Assembly (NCBI GenBank): GCA_030533445.1
Contig: CM060065.1
Coordinates: 21,588,474 to 21,652,473, forward strand
DNA length: 64,000 nt
Direction of reading: 5' to 3'
From: Cyprinodon diabolis
Taxonomy: Eukaryota; Chordata; Actinopteri; Cyprinodontiformes; Cyprinodontidae
The notes under the pieces were generated by a model. It made no database searches and was not told the DNA's origin. It saw only the letters and a program-made list of their open reading frames with translations. Positions 53,901-63,121 of this stretch are shown here, one piece after another (within the stretch, counting starts at the first letter, position 1; the number at the start of each line of letters is the position of its first letter). Made by a program: the position numbers and the translations under genes.

Positions 53901-56900
53901 AGGACAGAGGAGCCTCTTACAGAAGAAGTTACAGGTCTGTGAGAGCCAGAAATCTTGCTTGTTTGTAACTGACCAAATACTTATTTTCCACCATATTTTG
54001 CAAATAAATTCTTTAAAAATCACACAATGTAATTTTCTGGATTTTTTTCCTCATTTTGTCTCTCATAGTTGAGGTATATCTATGATGAAAATTACTGGCC
54101 TCTCTCATCTTTTTAAGTGGGAGAACTTGCACTATTGGTGGCTGACTAAATACTTTTTTGCCCCACTGTATATACAGTATAAAGAGAAAAAAAAAAACAG
54201 TTCGACTTTGATAAAAATTAGCCAGATGTACAAATACCATACAGTTAGGCTAATTATTTTATATACTTTGGTGATGAAGCAGAAAATGCTGTATAGATAT
54301 GTAACAAGGAATTTGATTTTTTCTCCAGTAGCTGGGGAGATAACATACTTTTAAAGCTCCAAGTTTTAAATGATTTCTGAGCTAAAACATATCAACATTT
54401 TTTAGATGAGTATTTTTTATATATACTGTTAATGTGATCTTTCTGCATTATTGAATATATATTTTTATGATATTGTTAACTGCTGTGGAGCAGTTTACTT
54501 ATTCATTTAAAAAGACACAGCTTTTCAACCATCAATATCTTTGCTCTGTCAATTGCCTCCAAGGGTAGAAATCATTTATGGTACTTCTTTGTTATTCAAC
54601 ATTTGTAAAGGATTCTTTAATAAACAAATTCAACTGTATCCAAACTATGTTTATTTGGTAACTGGATCTATTACTGATTTCCAGACACCTGCATGGAGTG
54701 AGTGTGGATTTGCATATAGAGTGGGTAACTGCAAGCTGATAATTTAGGTCAGATTTTAATGCCAGCTGTGAACAGCAATATTTAAAGCTGTGTTGTCAGT
54801 CTAACCTATACCAGACATGATGCACATTATTGCAAGTGCCCTAAAAGTTTCATTTGTGTGTCCCAGTAATTTACAAGCAAAGGAAAATGTGACTTGGGGC
54901 TGCTGAACAACAAAGCAAAAGCAGATTCTATATATCTGGCAACTGCATAAATGAATCTTGACCTCATTACAAAGAAAATAAATAATTTTATTTAAGTCTA
55001 TCTATTTGGTTGACTAAAAACTAACAATGCTGCATAAATATGCCATAAGAAAAACAAAGACAATTACTGTCATGAATAATAACCATATCCATATTATTTG
55101 GAGCCAAACTAAGAAACTCATTTCATGTCTGCAGCTTCTTGAACATGCCACTTTTATTCAAACTGAGAGAGTTAGATATTCCTAGTTATATGATGCACAT
55201 ATGTAATCCTGAAATAGAGGAGAGCTGATGCGCTGATTGGATGCTGTCTAGTAGACAGGGTTTAGTCATCTAAGACAGCATAAGAGGTAGGAGAGGCATG
55301 CAGGTAAATAAGGCTGGAGAGCTGTCGCTGAAATGTGACTGCACTCTTCAATGTAACTAGTGACGTAGGAGACGCCGTGGCCTTGCTAGACTGTTGAATT
55401 TTTAATAGCATGAGAAGCGTGCAACCTCTATTCCGAGCCTCTTTCTGTGCGAGTTGTGAATTCTGATGCTAGTGAATGAAGCGTGTGGGAGAGAGAATCA
55501 TTCAGCTTTCCCCCCTAATCCCCCCACCACCCAAAAATACCCCAACAGATGCCACTTTATGTCCCACAGATAGCCACATAAGATGCAGCTGGTGTGATTT
55601 AAGGAAAATAAATGTGTATCATTCGTACAGAAGAGCAAGGACACAACTGTTCGAGATTAAAACTCTACATTCATTCCTTCCCTGCTGCTCATCGCGGCAC
55701 ACAGGAAATGAAAAAAAGCAGCTCCAAATTAAACGGCATTTTCTTTTATAACTGTCAGTTGCAACAGTTTGCAATCTTGATCCTTTGGGCCCTAGAGCAC
55801 AGCTGCCATTAATCCAACATGTGAGACATGCTTGTTTAAACAAGTAATAGAGAATGGAAGCAAGATGACCTTAAGCACTATGCTGTAAAAACATGCTATT
55901 AAAAACAGAACTTAACACTGTCAATTTCCCCAGGTCTACTTGACTCCAAATACACATTTTGCAACCAATTTATACCTTTATACCCAGTATCTTGGAAAAG
56001 TATTCATCCCCTTTAACTTTTTGTCATATTGAAACCATTAAGTATGAGATAAATGATTTAACTAGATCTAGAAATGTAAGCTTATTTTTTTTTTTTACAC
56101 ATTTTTTTTACTTTTCCCATACTTGTACTTAGAAGTGATCAAAGCAAATTCAATACTTTTAAGACCATACATATATCATGGTAGCTATAAGGGGACAAAC
56201 AGTAAAAAAAACAAAAACAATATGAATACTTTTGAAGAGGTGATGCATGCATAAATTTAGCAATATAACAATTATTATTACATTTCAACTTATGAAGGTC
56301 CTGACGGAGATTCTGTCCTGAACCTAAAGCACCGATAAAAAGACATTTTCTCAAGATTTGAAACAAATGGGTAGATTACAGGACATATATTGACTACTTA
56401 TAAATGTGAGGGGTGGAAAATAAACAGTTCACTGGTTTGTGGTCAGCAAGGTTTTGACTGGAAGCTTTTGTGTGTGTTTTGTCTTAAATCAATGTGACTT
56501 GTTATACCCACTAGGGCAGCATGAGGTCATCAGCAGAGGTAGGCCATTTTCCAGGAAGAAGCGATTTTCTAAGAGGTCTAACTGTCAGGTTCATGCGGGA
56601 GTATTTCATAACACACAGTAACACAAACAAGCTGCTTAAAAATCATAAATCATATTTATTAAGAAAGCTATACAGTATGCAATGTTCTCATAAATGTTAT
56701 CAGTTCTGACACTAGGTCCTAGATCTGCCAACAGGTGTATGCTTCTTTAATGGGCTTAATGACAGTTTCATATAGCAGGACAAAAATTGTATGCATGTTA
56801 AATGCATAAATAAGTGCGCAAATACACAATAAAATAAAAATATAAAATCACTGCAAAGAGTGATGTTTTTAACGAGGCTATCACATTTAACTTTGCTTAA

Positions 56901-59900
56901 GAGAACTGACTTCATACATTACTTTATAAAGAGCTTTAAGAATTATTTTTTTCAAAATTTTCATAATGTAGCTAATTTAGTATTAGACAATGTCTGTGTG
57001 GGACACATTATCCCCTCCTCGAACCGTGTGTTAATGTGGAGGATAGGTTGCAGTGCTTAGATGAGAGACTATATTGATGGAGACCTAAATGCCCTTGGAG
57101 AGGGGTCTGATCGCTCCTCTGAAAAGTGTTTAACAACACCTAAATTAACTTAGAATGTCAAAACCTGCAAGCAAAATATGTTTACTTTTATTTTTCAGTT
57201 GCCTGCAGCTTGTATCACATACCTGAAAAACACTAACATCTACTTCCAGCTGCCACGAATAGTAATGGAAAATGTATTATGGTAAATGGCATGTACTTAT
57301 ATAGCGCCTTTATTCAAGTTAGGAGACTCGACCAAAGCGCTTTACACTACATTCATTCACACACACACTCACACACTGATGGTGGCAAGCTACATTGTAG
57401 CCACAGCTGCCCTGGGGCTCACTGACAGAAGCGCGGCTGCCGTACACTGGCGCCACCGGGCCCTCTGACCACCATCAGTAGCCAATGCAGGTGAAGTGTC
57501 TTGCCCAAGGACACAACGACACTAAAAGTCAGAGTCGGGGCTTGAACCGTCAACCCTTCGATTGCAGGGCAAACTCCTACATCCAACGCCACTGTTATAT
57601 ATTTCTTGATGTCATTACACTGTCACAAGTAAAGAGCAACAGTATTTACTGTCTGCATTTAACCTATCCCCTTGGGGAACAATGGACTGCCATTGTGCAG
57701 CACCCAGGGAGCAGTGTGGGGGTTAAGTGTCTTTACTGAAGGACCAAGAGTGGCAGTCTGTGGGAGTGGGCTTTAATTCAGAACTCCGACGGCAAAATAA
57801 TATTTTAAGGCAGGATCGTGATCTTGATGAACTGACTGCACAGACAATTTTTTGAGGTAGATTTTGTTGCATAAAAAAACATGTTAAAACTACTTTTTAC
57901 CCACTTATTACACTAAATATACCAAAGCCAATCTCTGCCATTGAACACAAGAGCATGCGTGTGTGCATCAGACGCATCTGTGCACACTTTACTGGAAACG
58001 CCTCAGGAGCATCAAAGATGCTCTTGAAGAGCAACTGACATTGAAGCAACAAAAATGAAGCAACAGACGCTTTTTGCTGCTCAAATCACGACATGTAGAA
58101 TGCATATTTTCTGATTGATTTAATTAACCTATAAACATAATATTGTACCTAAAATTATCACATGTCTTCTTAATGAAATGTCCCTATTCAAGCACACATA
58201 CTTCCCAAAATCAGGTCAAAAGTAGTGTTGTTACAAAGACAAAAAGTTCACCTGAAAATGTAGGAAATAGCATTTCAAAGAGTCTTCATTTCAAAATTCT
58301 CCAGTGAGGATACCCCTGGACCACCCTAAAAGCCTAAAGATGTGATACATCAAGATGTACACCCTATGAAATATTCTTAGCTAAAAGCTTGGATGATACT
58401 CCTCTTCAACATCATGTGGAGGTCAGGGATATTGCCCATGGACTGGAATACTGGGGTAGTGGTTCGCGTTCATAAGAAGGGAGACCCGAGAGTGTGTTTC
58501 AACTAAAGGGACGCACTTCTCAGTCTCTCCCGGAAGGCCTGTGTTCGGATGCTGTGGAAGAGAGTCCGGTTGATTGTTGAACCACAGCTTCAGATAGAGC
58601 TGTTTGGTTTTCATCCTGGCTGTGATACACTGTACCTGCTGTACACCCTCTGCAGGGTGTTTGATGGTACTCGTGAGCCCCAACTGGTCCACATGTTTTT
58701 TCTGGACCAGGAGAAGGCATTTGACTGTGTCCTGCATAATGTCGTGTTGGGGGTGCTCCAGTAGTACAGAGTCAGGAGGCCTTTTACTATGGGTCATCCT
58801 GTCTCTGTCCAACCAATACCGGTGTTTGGACATATTTTTTTTGGATGCCCCCTTGACACCTCCCTCTGGAGATGTTCCAGGTGCGTCCCACCGGAAGGAG
58901 GCCTAAGGACAACCCAGTAAATGCTGGAAGGTCTATGACTTTCTGTTGACCTGGGAACACATTGGGCCTCCCTCAGCAGAGGTGGAAAATATGTGTCTGG
59001 AGAGGGAAGTCTCCGCTAAGACTGCTGCCTACACGTCCCGGTTTGGCTAAGAAGACGAGGAGTGCATTATCCGTTACTTGAACCTTGCAACACTAAAAGA
59101 GGGAGAACCCACAGTCTGTAGAAGTTAAAACCTACGTGTACAACATAGCAAGTTAGCTGTGTTGTTAGATTTTTTTTCTCGCATCTTACTAGCCTAGGGA
59201 ACCAAGGAGTACACTCGCTGCATTATGCAAGGATAAGCTTTTCCAACTTGGGAAAAGTTTGGGGAAAAAGGTGGAGTGAGACACAGAAAGGGGAAAAGTC
59301 CATTTCACCCACCTTATGGAGTGTCTCATTAACTGATTAAATTCTCCAAAAACTGACCCCATGACATTTGCAAATGATCAGGTAAGATTTTCCTTCTCAA
59401 GACAAAAGTATTTTGTATTGGTTGCTGTAGTAACAAGTTAATTACACTGCTCTTCAATCTTGTGCTTGGAAGGGTGTCTTCATTCCAATAACAGGGTGTG
59501 CCATAAAAGATTTATGACAAATCAAAAAGGGTGACATGCTGTAGGTTTCCTTGGGAGTCAGATCACAGGCTTACCTTTTGAACTCTTCTTGTTTCTGGGA
59601 AGAGATGACGTTGGAAGCCACAGACACTGTGTTCTTAGCCTCATATTCTTTTAGTTTCTGCTTCAACTGGATAATCTGATGCAAAAAAAAAAAAAAAAAA
59701 AAAACATTGGAAAAAAAAAAATAGTATGAAACAAAGCACAGATCACCACAAATGTCCAAGTAGAGATAAAGTCAGGAAGCTGTTACTGATGCAAATAAAA
59801 GTAGCAGTAGCCTCATTACCTCTTGCCGCTGCTTCTCACAGATTACAGCATACTGACCAATATGGCTGTCAAGACTCACAACATTGCTCTTGAGCTGAAA

Positions 59901-62861
59901 GATAAGTATGAAAAACAAATGTGTAATGCTTTCGGAGGATTTCATAAATTCAATTACACTTTTCATTGTCATTATATCACAGAGAGTTAACTATGTGAGA
60001 GCTTTAGCACTGACCGAGGACTTTATCTCTTTGGCCCTATTGGCATATTTAAGTGTGTTGTGGGTGTCATCGTAGGACTTGGATGATGGGCTAACATTGG
60101 CAATCATAACAGTTCTGCAGTTGCCCCCCAAGGAGTCTTTAAGTATCCTCGTCAGCTTGCTGTCTCGATATGGTATATGTGCCTTCTTACTCTGAAACAG
60201 ATGAAATAAAAAAACATAAGGATTATCTGCACAATGTAAGCTAGTGTCCTTACAGACTGCATAGAAAAAAATGAACATAATCAATAAAACTAATAAACCT
60301 CGAGGTCACTGCGGTTACTTACAAATATATAAAGTATGTTTAACAAGAATAAAATGAAAAATTAGATACGAAGGTTGCCTTTATTTGCATCTCCATTTGG
60401 ACCACAACAGAGGTATTGCTACATTGCATTGATTAGTAGGAACCAATAAACCTAACTGGAAAAACGATTTAGAACAGTGTACAATTGTAAGATCCGGTGT
60501 TTCTGTAGCACTCTGCAGCTCAGCCAATAATAATAGTATTAGACATACTACAGTTGCTTAGGTGAGTCACACTGTCAGTGACTCTAGGATGTTGAATATT
60601 TGCAGTTAAAGTACGTAAAAAAAAAAAACTGGGGGTCAGAGGGTTGCCTGTCCTTTGAAAAATGCATCTACACCTAGGTTGAAAGACCTCAGGTGAAACT
60701 CTTGTCAGATGTTAGAATTATTGTGGGAAAATATCCATTTTGAACTAGAGCCGGCCGCTCTTTATAAGACAATAAAAAGTAAACAAAATTGTTTCTGAGA
60801 ACAGTGCAGTACATTTATGACATTCCATAGATGACTAAACCCTTGTTGTGACTGCACAGCTATTACAGCTTTTATTAGCCCACCAGTGTCAGATTTTATT
60901 GTAACATACAATGTTATTAATCTCAAACAGATACATGCCTGCTGTCACCAAACTTGGTCGCGGGGACAAAAAGCTTGAGAAAATCCCAAAAGAAGCTTCT
61001 GCTGTCAAAACATTACATGATTTTTACAAATGCCATCTGTTCAACATATTTAACAATGTTTCCAGAGCTGGAAAACAAAGAACTTTTAACGCATATCAGA
61101 AAACAGAACAATTAGGAATTATGTCATTTTATTGAAAAGAAAAAACAAAACATGTAAACACTTTTGAAAAAGAATATTGTTGTCATTCAGACTAATAAAT
61201 AATAGTGTATTTGTGTAATTGCAGCTGACACAGGTCCCATTTTTTGCAGATGTGATACACTGGGTTTGATCACGGGCAAGAGGGAGAAAAGGAGCGTTTC
61301 ATCTGATGTATCAGCCTAAGTATGGCCATCGCCTAAGGCAAGCAACTTGCAACAGAAAGCTATATACTTGCAGCCTAATATGAAGATGACAGAGCCAAAA
61401 GCCCAAACAGAACCAGCAAACATTCTTCAGATCTCTCAAATGAATGCCCTCTTAGTCAAGAAACAAGTGAGGAAATTCTTTCCTCTAAACACCAACCACA
61501 ACATCAATTTTATTGGACCAATAACCATGAGGGACAGCATAGGAAAGCTGTGGTGGGCAGAGCAGGAATCCATGACAGCAGCTCTCAAAAAGAGAGAGAG
61601 AGCATGAAAAAAAAAGGTTAGGCAAAGAAAAGCAACAACTAGACTATCCTGATGAAAAACTCAAACCCAATAATGAAGTTGCAACCTGTTGAAGATGGAT
61701 TGCATTTCAACATGGCAGTGGTAGGTTTGTACAGCACTTCCTAAATGCATATCAACTGCTTGTGTCTCGTTTCTTGAGACTAGTGTGTAAAATGAGGAAA
61801 CTGCTTGCCAGGTTAATGTATGCAGCTGGAATGACATAATACCCAAATACTCAGCTGACTCTGCTCTTCCTTTACTCCATATTAGTTAACTACATTCTGA
61901 ATAAAGAGCAAAAAAAAAAAAAAAAAAAAAAAAACATTTTTTCAATTGCTTTCATAGGCTTCAAGATTAGCTTGCTGTACAAGGTTTCCTATCAAATCTG
62001 CATAAAATTAATCCCGCCGTTTATTACTCTTGAAAATGTCCACTAAGTATTGCCGAACAACAATGGTATATATTTTATACATCACATGAAATAAAATGTT
62101 TAAAATGAAAATCTGAGCCTTGAGCATAGAGAAAAGCCAAGGAATTAGTACCAGGGGAAGTGCAATGTTCCCCTTTTCTCTCCTGAAAGAAAAACAAGCT
62201 GTAATGGACTTCCAAGTTTTTGAAAAAACGACTTAAAAAACAGCAACAAACTTAATGTCCACATAAAAGATAATCAACATGTTAACTATGATATTTAATT
62301 AGGATATTCAAGAAAGAAGAGCTCACCTTTGGGTCTGCAAGGGAGTTTATAACATTTCCAAGGGCCAGAAGGGAGCGGTTAATATTAGCACCTTCTCGTA
62401 GGCGTGCCCCCTTGGCATTGGTGGCGCTGGCCTTCTCTGAGCCTGCTAAGTCAATCAAGCTCATTTTGGCTATGCAGACATTAGGGTTTATGCTGGCTGT
62501 TTTGTCCTGCTGCCTCAAATATATCTGGAAATTACATGCAAACCAATTAAAAACATATTTTTAAAGTAAGCAAGTAAGCCAAGTACAAGTAAGCTGTAAT
62601 AAACGACTTAGACAATAAAAGTTGTCTAAGTCCAAGTCTAAAAGATGGTTTTGATATTTATTATGTAACTTAACATCAATGACAAGCACATTTACCTCTG
62701 CTATATTTGATTTGATTGTTTCTTCTTTTAATAGAACTAAAATAGAATACCTGAAATACAGCATGAGATCGAGAGGAAGTGGCATTCATATCTGTTGGGT
62801 GTTGTGTCCTGATTCGATTGCCTGAATCCAAAGCCTCAAGAATGTGCTCTGCAGACTTAGG
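35820..62861 (-). CDS. kif18a: kif18a-like kinesin-8 motor, 3' part (14 exons; 5' exons beyond window)
   Basis: Kinesin-8 is a plus-end-directed microtubule motor that accumulates at kinetochore microtubule ends and damps chromosome movement in mitosis. The join, in minus-strand order, is 62751-62861, 62327-62524, 60015-60191, 59820-59894, 59575-59675, 51722-51884, 51310-51474, 49404-49525, 49015-49304, 44466-44522, 38702-39065, 36899-36991, 36697-36791, 35820-35953. All junctions are GT-AG, phases agree throughout, and the sum is 714 codons plus TAA. Visible motifs are SSRSH (switch I), DLAGSE (switch II), [11 protein letters not shown] and YANRAKEIK at the motor end, a charged coiled coil with [14 protein letters not shown], and a basic tail with GKRKL. 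Human KIF18A has about 900 residues, so about 200 N-terminal residues, including the P-loop, lie past 64000. The coiled coil and tail (ENEL, RVVWAD-like, YMEMTSAA) fit KIF18A better than KIF18B or KIF19. The assignment is from remembered family sequence, not a search. Confidence 0.93.
36697..36791 (-). CDS. kif18a: kif18a window exon 13: tail
   Basis: This exon has one base, 31 codons and one base, with acceptor TTAACTGCAG and donor ACAG|GTAAAC. It encodes [19 protein letters not shown] then [12 protein letters not shown]. The basic SKRIKKD patch corresponds to the AKRVR region of human KIF18A. Phases fit both neighbours. Confidence 0.88.
36899..36991 (-). CDS. kif18a: kif18a window exon 12: tail
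   Basis: This exon has one base, 30 codons and two bases, with acceptor TTCTCCTGCAG and donor CTG|GTAATC. It encodes [19 protein letters not shown] then [11 protein letters not shown]. YMxMT.AA.xKRKL is a recognisable KIF18A tail signature. KRKL could act as a nuclear localisation signal. Confidence 0.9.
38702..39065 (-). CDS. kif18a: kif18a window exon 11: tail
   Basis: This exon has 364 nt: two bases, 120 codons and two bases. The acceptor CTTCTTTTTGTTAG follows a good T-rich tract; a second AG lies 11 bases inside but breaks the frame. It encodes a Ser/Pro-rich tail: [28 protein letters not shown], and an acidic patch [15 protein letters not shown]. The donor chosen is AAAAG|GTTAGA, weak, because it alone gives the phase needed by exon 12. 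An alternative donor lies at 38661/38662 (CAA|GTATGG). Confidence 0.85.
39170..39295. repeat. SINE-like tail repeat
   Basis: It contains TGAGCAAGACCCTTAACCC, GCCCACTGCTCCCCAAGGGG and GGGTTAAATGCAGAGA. It is the inverse orientation of 57620-57775, in the 5.4-kb intron between exons 11 and 10. I see no other feature in that intron. Confidence 0.65.
44466..44522 (-). CDS. kif18a: kif18a window exon 10: 57-nt tail exon
   Basis: The acceptor is TTATTCTCAG and the donor AAAAG|GTAAATG. Phase 1 in and out gives [18 protein letters not shown] between split Ser and Asp codons. The length is a multiple of three, so skipping it would keep the frame. A second open reading in phase 0 ([19 protein letters not shown]) exists but does not match the phases of the neighbouring exons. 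Confidence 0.8.
47284..47874 (+). mobile_element. non-autonomous hAT element
   Basis: The ends are inverted repeats TAGGGCTGGGTA and TACCCAGCCCTA, with further inverted ATCGATT-rich subterminal sequence. The flanking octamers AAAACGAT and AAAATGAT match at 7 of 8 positions, as expected for an 8-bp hAT target duplication. At 591 bp the element is far too short for a full transposase. Confidence 0.88.
47408..47653 (+). pseudogene. hAT (ZBED-like) transposase fragment
   Basis: A short frame inside the hAT element encodes [16 protein letters not shown] sequence, then [19 protein letters not shown]. The VTDN.ANM string is the region of a catalytic Asp in hAT/ZBED transposases. The upstream BED finger and the C-terminal dimerisation region are missing. 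It is a remnant kept by internal deletion, not a functional gene. Confidence 0.65.
49015..49304 (-). CDS. kif18a: kif18a window exon 9: PP1-docking-like motif
   Basis: This exon has 290 nt: one base closing a Lys codon, 96 codons and one base over. The acceptor is TATGTTTCAG and the donor TGCA|GTAAGT. It encodes [21 protein letters not shown], then [19 protein letters not shown]. The string RGVVW fits the RVxF type of protein phosphatase 1 docking motif that KIF18A uses. The exon ends [15 protein letters not shown]. In the motif the human Lys is replaced by Arg-Gly. Confidence 0.93.
49404..49525 (-). CDS. kif18a: kif18a window exon 8: coiled coil
   Basis: This exon has 40 codons plus two bases, with acceptor CTGTTTTAG and donor CAGAA|GTAGGT. 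It encodes [20 protein letters not shown] and [18 protein letters not shown] is shared with human KIF18A. Confidence 0.93.
51310..51474 (-). CDS. kif18a: kif18a window exon 7: coiled coil
   Basis: This exon has 55 codons in phase 0-0, with acceptor TTTAAACAG and donor GAG|GTGAGT. It encodes [15 protein letters not shown], then [20 protein letters not shown]. The pattern of an acidic EEE stretch followed by N..LHR(V/I)E.E is seen in KIF18A. Confidence 0.93.
51722..51884 (-). CDS. kif18a: kif18a window exon 6: coiled coil
   Basis: This exon has 54 complete codons after one base that closes a split Ser codon. The acceptor is CATCCCTCCAG and the donor AAAG|GTAACT. It encodes [18 protein letters not shown], then [12 protein letters not shown] and CAKEKMEK, matching the KIF18A pattern of LKENEL followed by a K..EK motif. 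The intron upstream (51885-59574, 7.7 kb) holds a complete Tc1 element, one copy of the paralogous repeat and LINE debris. Confidence 0.93.
52565..54168 (-). mobile_element. Tc1-like transposon with IR/DR ends, in kif18a intron
   Basis: The element is 1604 bp, flanked by TA (52563-52564 and 54169-54170), with terminal inverted repeats of about 205 bp that differ at a few positions. Each repeat carries two copies of a motif like AAGTATTTAGTCA (outer) and AAGTATTTGGTCA (inner), the IR/DR layout known from Sleeping Beauty-type elements. The transposase is on the minus strand, as is kif18a. Confidence 0.95.
52781..53803 (-). CDS. Tc1-family transposase (DD34E), intact frame
   Basis: This 340-residue frame starts with [14 protein letters not shown] and ends NKGYITKY. 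Residues 1-110 form the paired DNA-binding domain, with SGAPRK at 58-63 where GRPR is usual. The catalytic triad is D153 (IWSDET), D244 (FQHDND) and E279 (DLNPIENLW), with 34 residues between the last two. No stop or frameshift is seen. It is co-oriented with kif18a, so it lies in the sense direction of the pre-mRNA. A long open frame on the opposite strand is a shadow. Confidence 0.95.
   Translation of the reverse strand: MAKTRELSKDTRNKNKDLHQAGKSESAIDRQLGVKKSTVGSIIRKWKTYKTTDNLPRSGAPRKISPRGVKMITRTVSKNPRTTRGDLVNDLQRAGTKVTKATISNTLRRQGLKSCSAKRVPLLKPVHVKARLKFAREHLDDPDDDWENIIWSDETKIELFGKNSTRRVWRRENAELHPKNNIPTVKHGGGNIMLWGCFSAKGPGRLIRVKERMNGAMYRQILSENLLPSARALKMKRGWVFQHDNDPKHTARVTKKWLRKKHFKVLEWPSQSPDLNPIENLWRELKVRVAQRQPQNITALEEICMEEWAKIPATVCENLVKTYRKCLISVIANKGYITKY
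55980..56250. repeat. decayed Tc1-type terminal repeat pair
   Basis: The left side reads TTGGAAAAGTATTCATCCCC with TTTTTGTCATATTGAAACC; the right side has ATGAATACTTTTGAAGAGG, roughly inverted. This matches ends of a fish Tc1 family whose TIR includes AAAAGTATTCATACCCC. The interior is lost. Confidence 0.55.
57283..57595. repeat. SINE-like fish interspersed repeat
   Basis: It contains ATATAGCGCCTTT, AAGCGCTTTACA, CACACACACTCACACACTGA and TGTCTTGCCCAAGGACACAA, a familiar teleost repeat pattern. It is inserted in copy B of the paralogous repeat. Confidence 0.7.
57620..57775. repeat. SINE-like tail repeat
   Basis: It contains TCCCCTTGGGGAACAATGG and GCACCCAGGGAGCAGTGTGG, then GGTTAAGTGTCTTTACTGA. 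The same family occurs in opposite orientation at 39170-39295. Confidence 0.65.
58425..59075 (+). mobile_element. decayed LINE (reverse transcriptase and 3' region), antisense to kif18a
   Basis: Translated pieces resemble a common teleost non-LTR retrotransposon: [10 protein letters not shown], then [15 protein letters not shown] from the reverse transcriptase, and further on a C-terminal stretch with CVPPEGGLR and a GEGSLR-like remnant. There are stops and an internal deletion between the two. It is the same family type as 14690-16590. Confidence 0.75.
59575..59675 (-). CDS. kif18a: kif18a window exon 5: start of coiled coil
   Basis: This exon has 33 codons plus two bases, with donor AAAAG|GTAAGC. 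It encodes [19 protein letters not shown] and a linker ending QKQEEFK. The acceptor is odd: the polypyrimidine tract is a pure run of 22 T (59683-59704 on the plus strand as A), ending eight bases before the exon. Confidence 0.9.
59820..59894 (-). CDS. kif18a: kif18a window exon 4: neck
   Basis: This exon has 25 codons in phase 0-0, with acceptor ATCTTTCAG and donor GAG|GTAATG. It encodes [20 protein letters not shown], the short neck segment that follows the kinesin-8 motor core. The family pattern here is LKSNV followed by a QY..IC motif. Confidence 0.93.
60015..60191 (-). CDS. kif18a: kif18a window exon 3: end of motor core
   Basis: This exon has 59 codons in phase 0-0, with acceptor CTGTTTCAG and donor TCG|GTCAGT. 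It carries [20 protein letters not shown], then [10 protein letters not shown], then the closing [15 protein letters not shown] of the kinesin motor domain. The intron upstream (60192-62326) holds an A25 run at 61910-61934 and otherwise no feature I recognise. Confidence 0.95.
62327..62524 (-). CDS. kif18a: kif18a window exon 2: motor, switch II
   Basis: This exon has 66 codons in phase 0-0, with acceptor TTTCCAG and donor AAAG|GTGAGC. It encodes [16 protein letters not shown], then [14 protein letters not shown] (switch II, DLAGSE) and [20 protein letters not shown] (start of the switch II helix). These are invariant or nearly invariant in kinesin motors, and the [13 protein letters not shown] start is typical of kinesin-8. 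Confidence 0.95.
62751..62861 (-). CDS. kif18a: kif18a window exon 1: motor, switch I
   Basis: This exon has 37 codons, phase 0 at both ends, acceptor TTTTTGACAG and donor CAG|GTATTC. It encodes [11 protein letters not shown] followed by [17 protein letters not shown]. The NATSSRSH string is the kinesin switch I loop that senses the nucleotide gamma-phosphate. This is the 5'-most exon in the window; the upstream intron contains the third Tc1 copy (from 63122). Confidence 0.93.
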
Positions 62862-63121
62862 CTGTCAAAAATCAACAGAAAAGGTTCTTAACATATTCAA
62901 ATAAAGTTTGAAAATAGTCAAACATCTAAAATGTATTCCAAATAAACAATGAAAAAAAGCACATTTACATGTGTTCCATTGCCCCCATACTTCAACAAAA
63001 TACAAAAAAGATAAAAATGCAAGTTAAGCTCAAAATGTTTTTGAGATGTAATAATATATGCCAGAAAACTGTGTAAATTCTTCATATGAAAAGCACTGCA
63101 AATAAGTGAGGCATTTAAATA

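Larger units (their letters stand above)
57095..58395. repeat. paralogous repeat, copy B, interrupted by SINE-like repeats
   Basis: This is the counterpart of 46690-48095. The hAT element is absent here, but about 500 bp of other repeats (57283-57775) sit between the TCTACTTCCAGCTG block and the AGGCAGGATCGT block. It lies in the intron between exons 6 and 5. It could be an old segmental duplication within the gene or two copies of a dispersed repeat. Confidence 0.8.
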
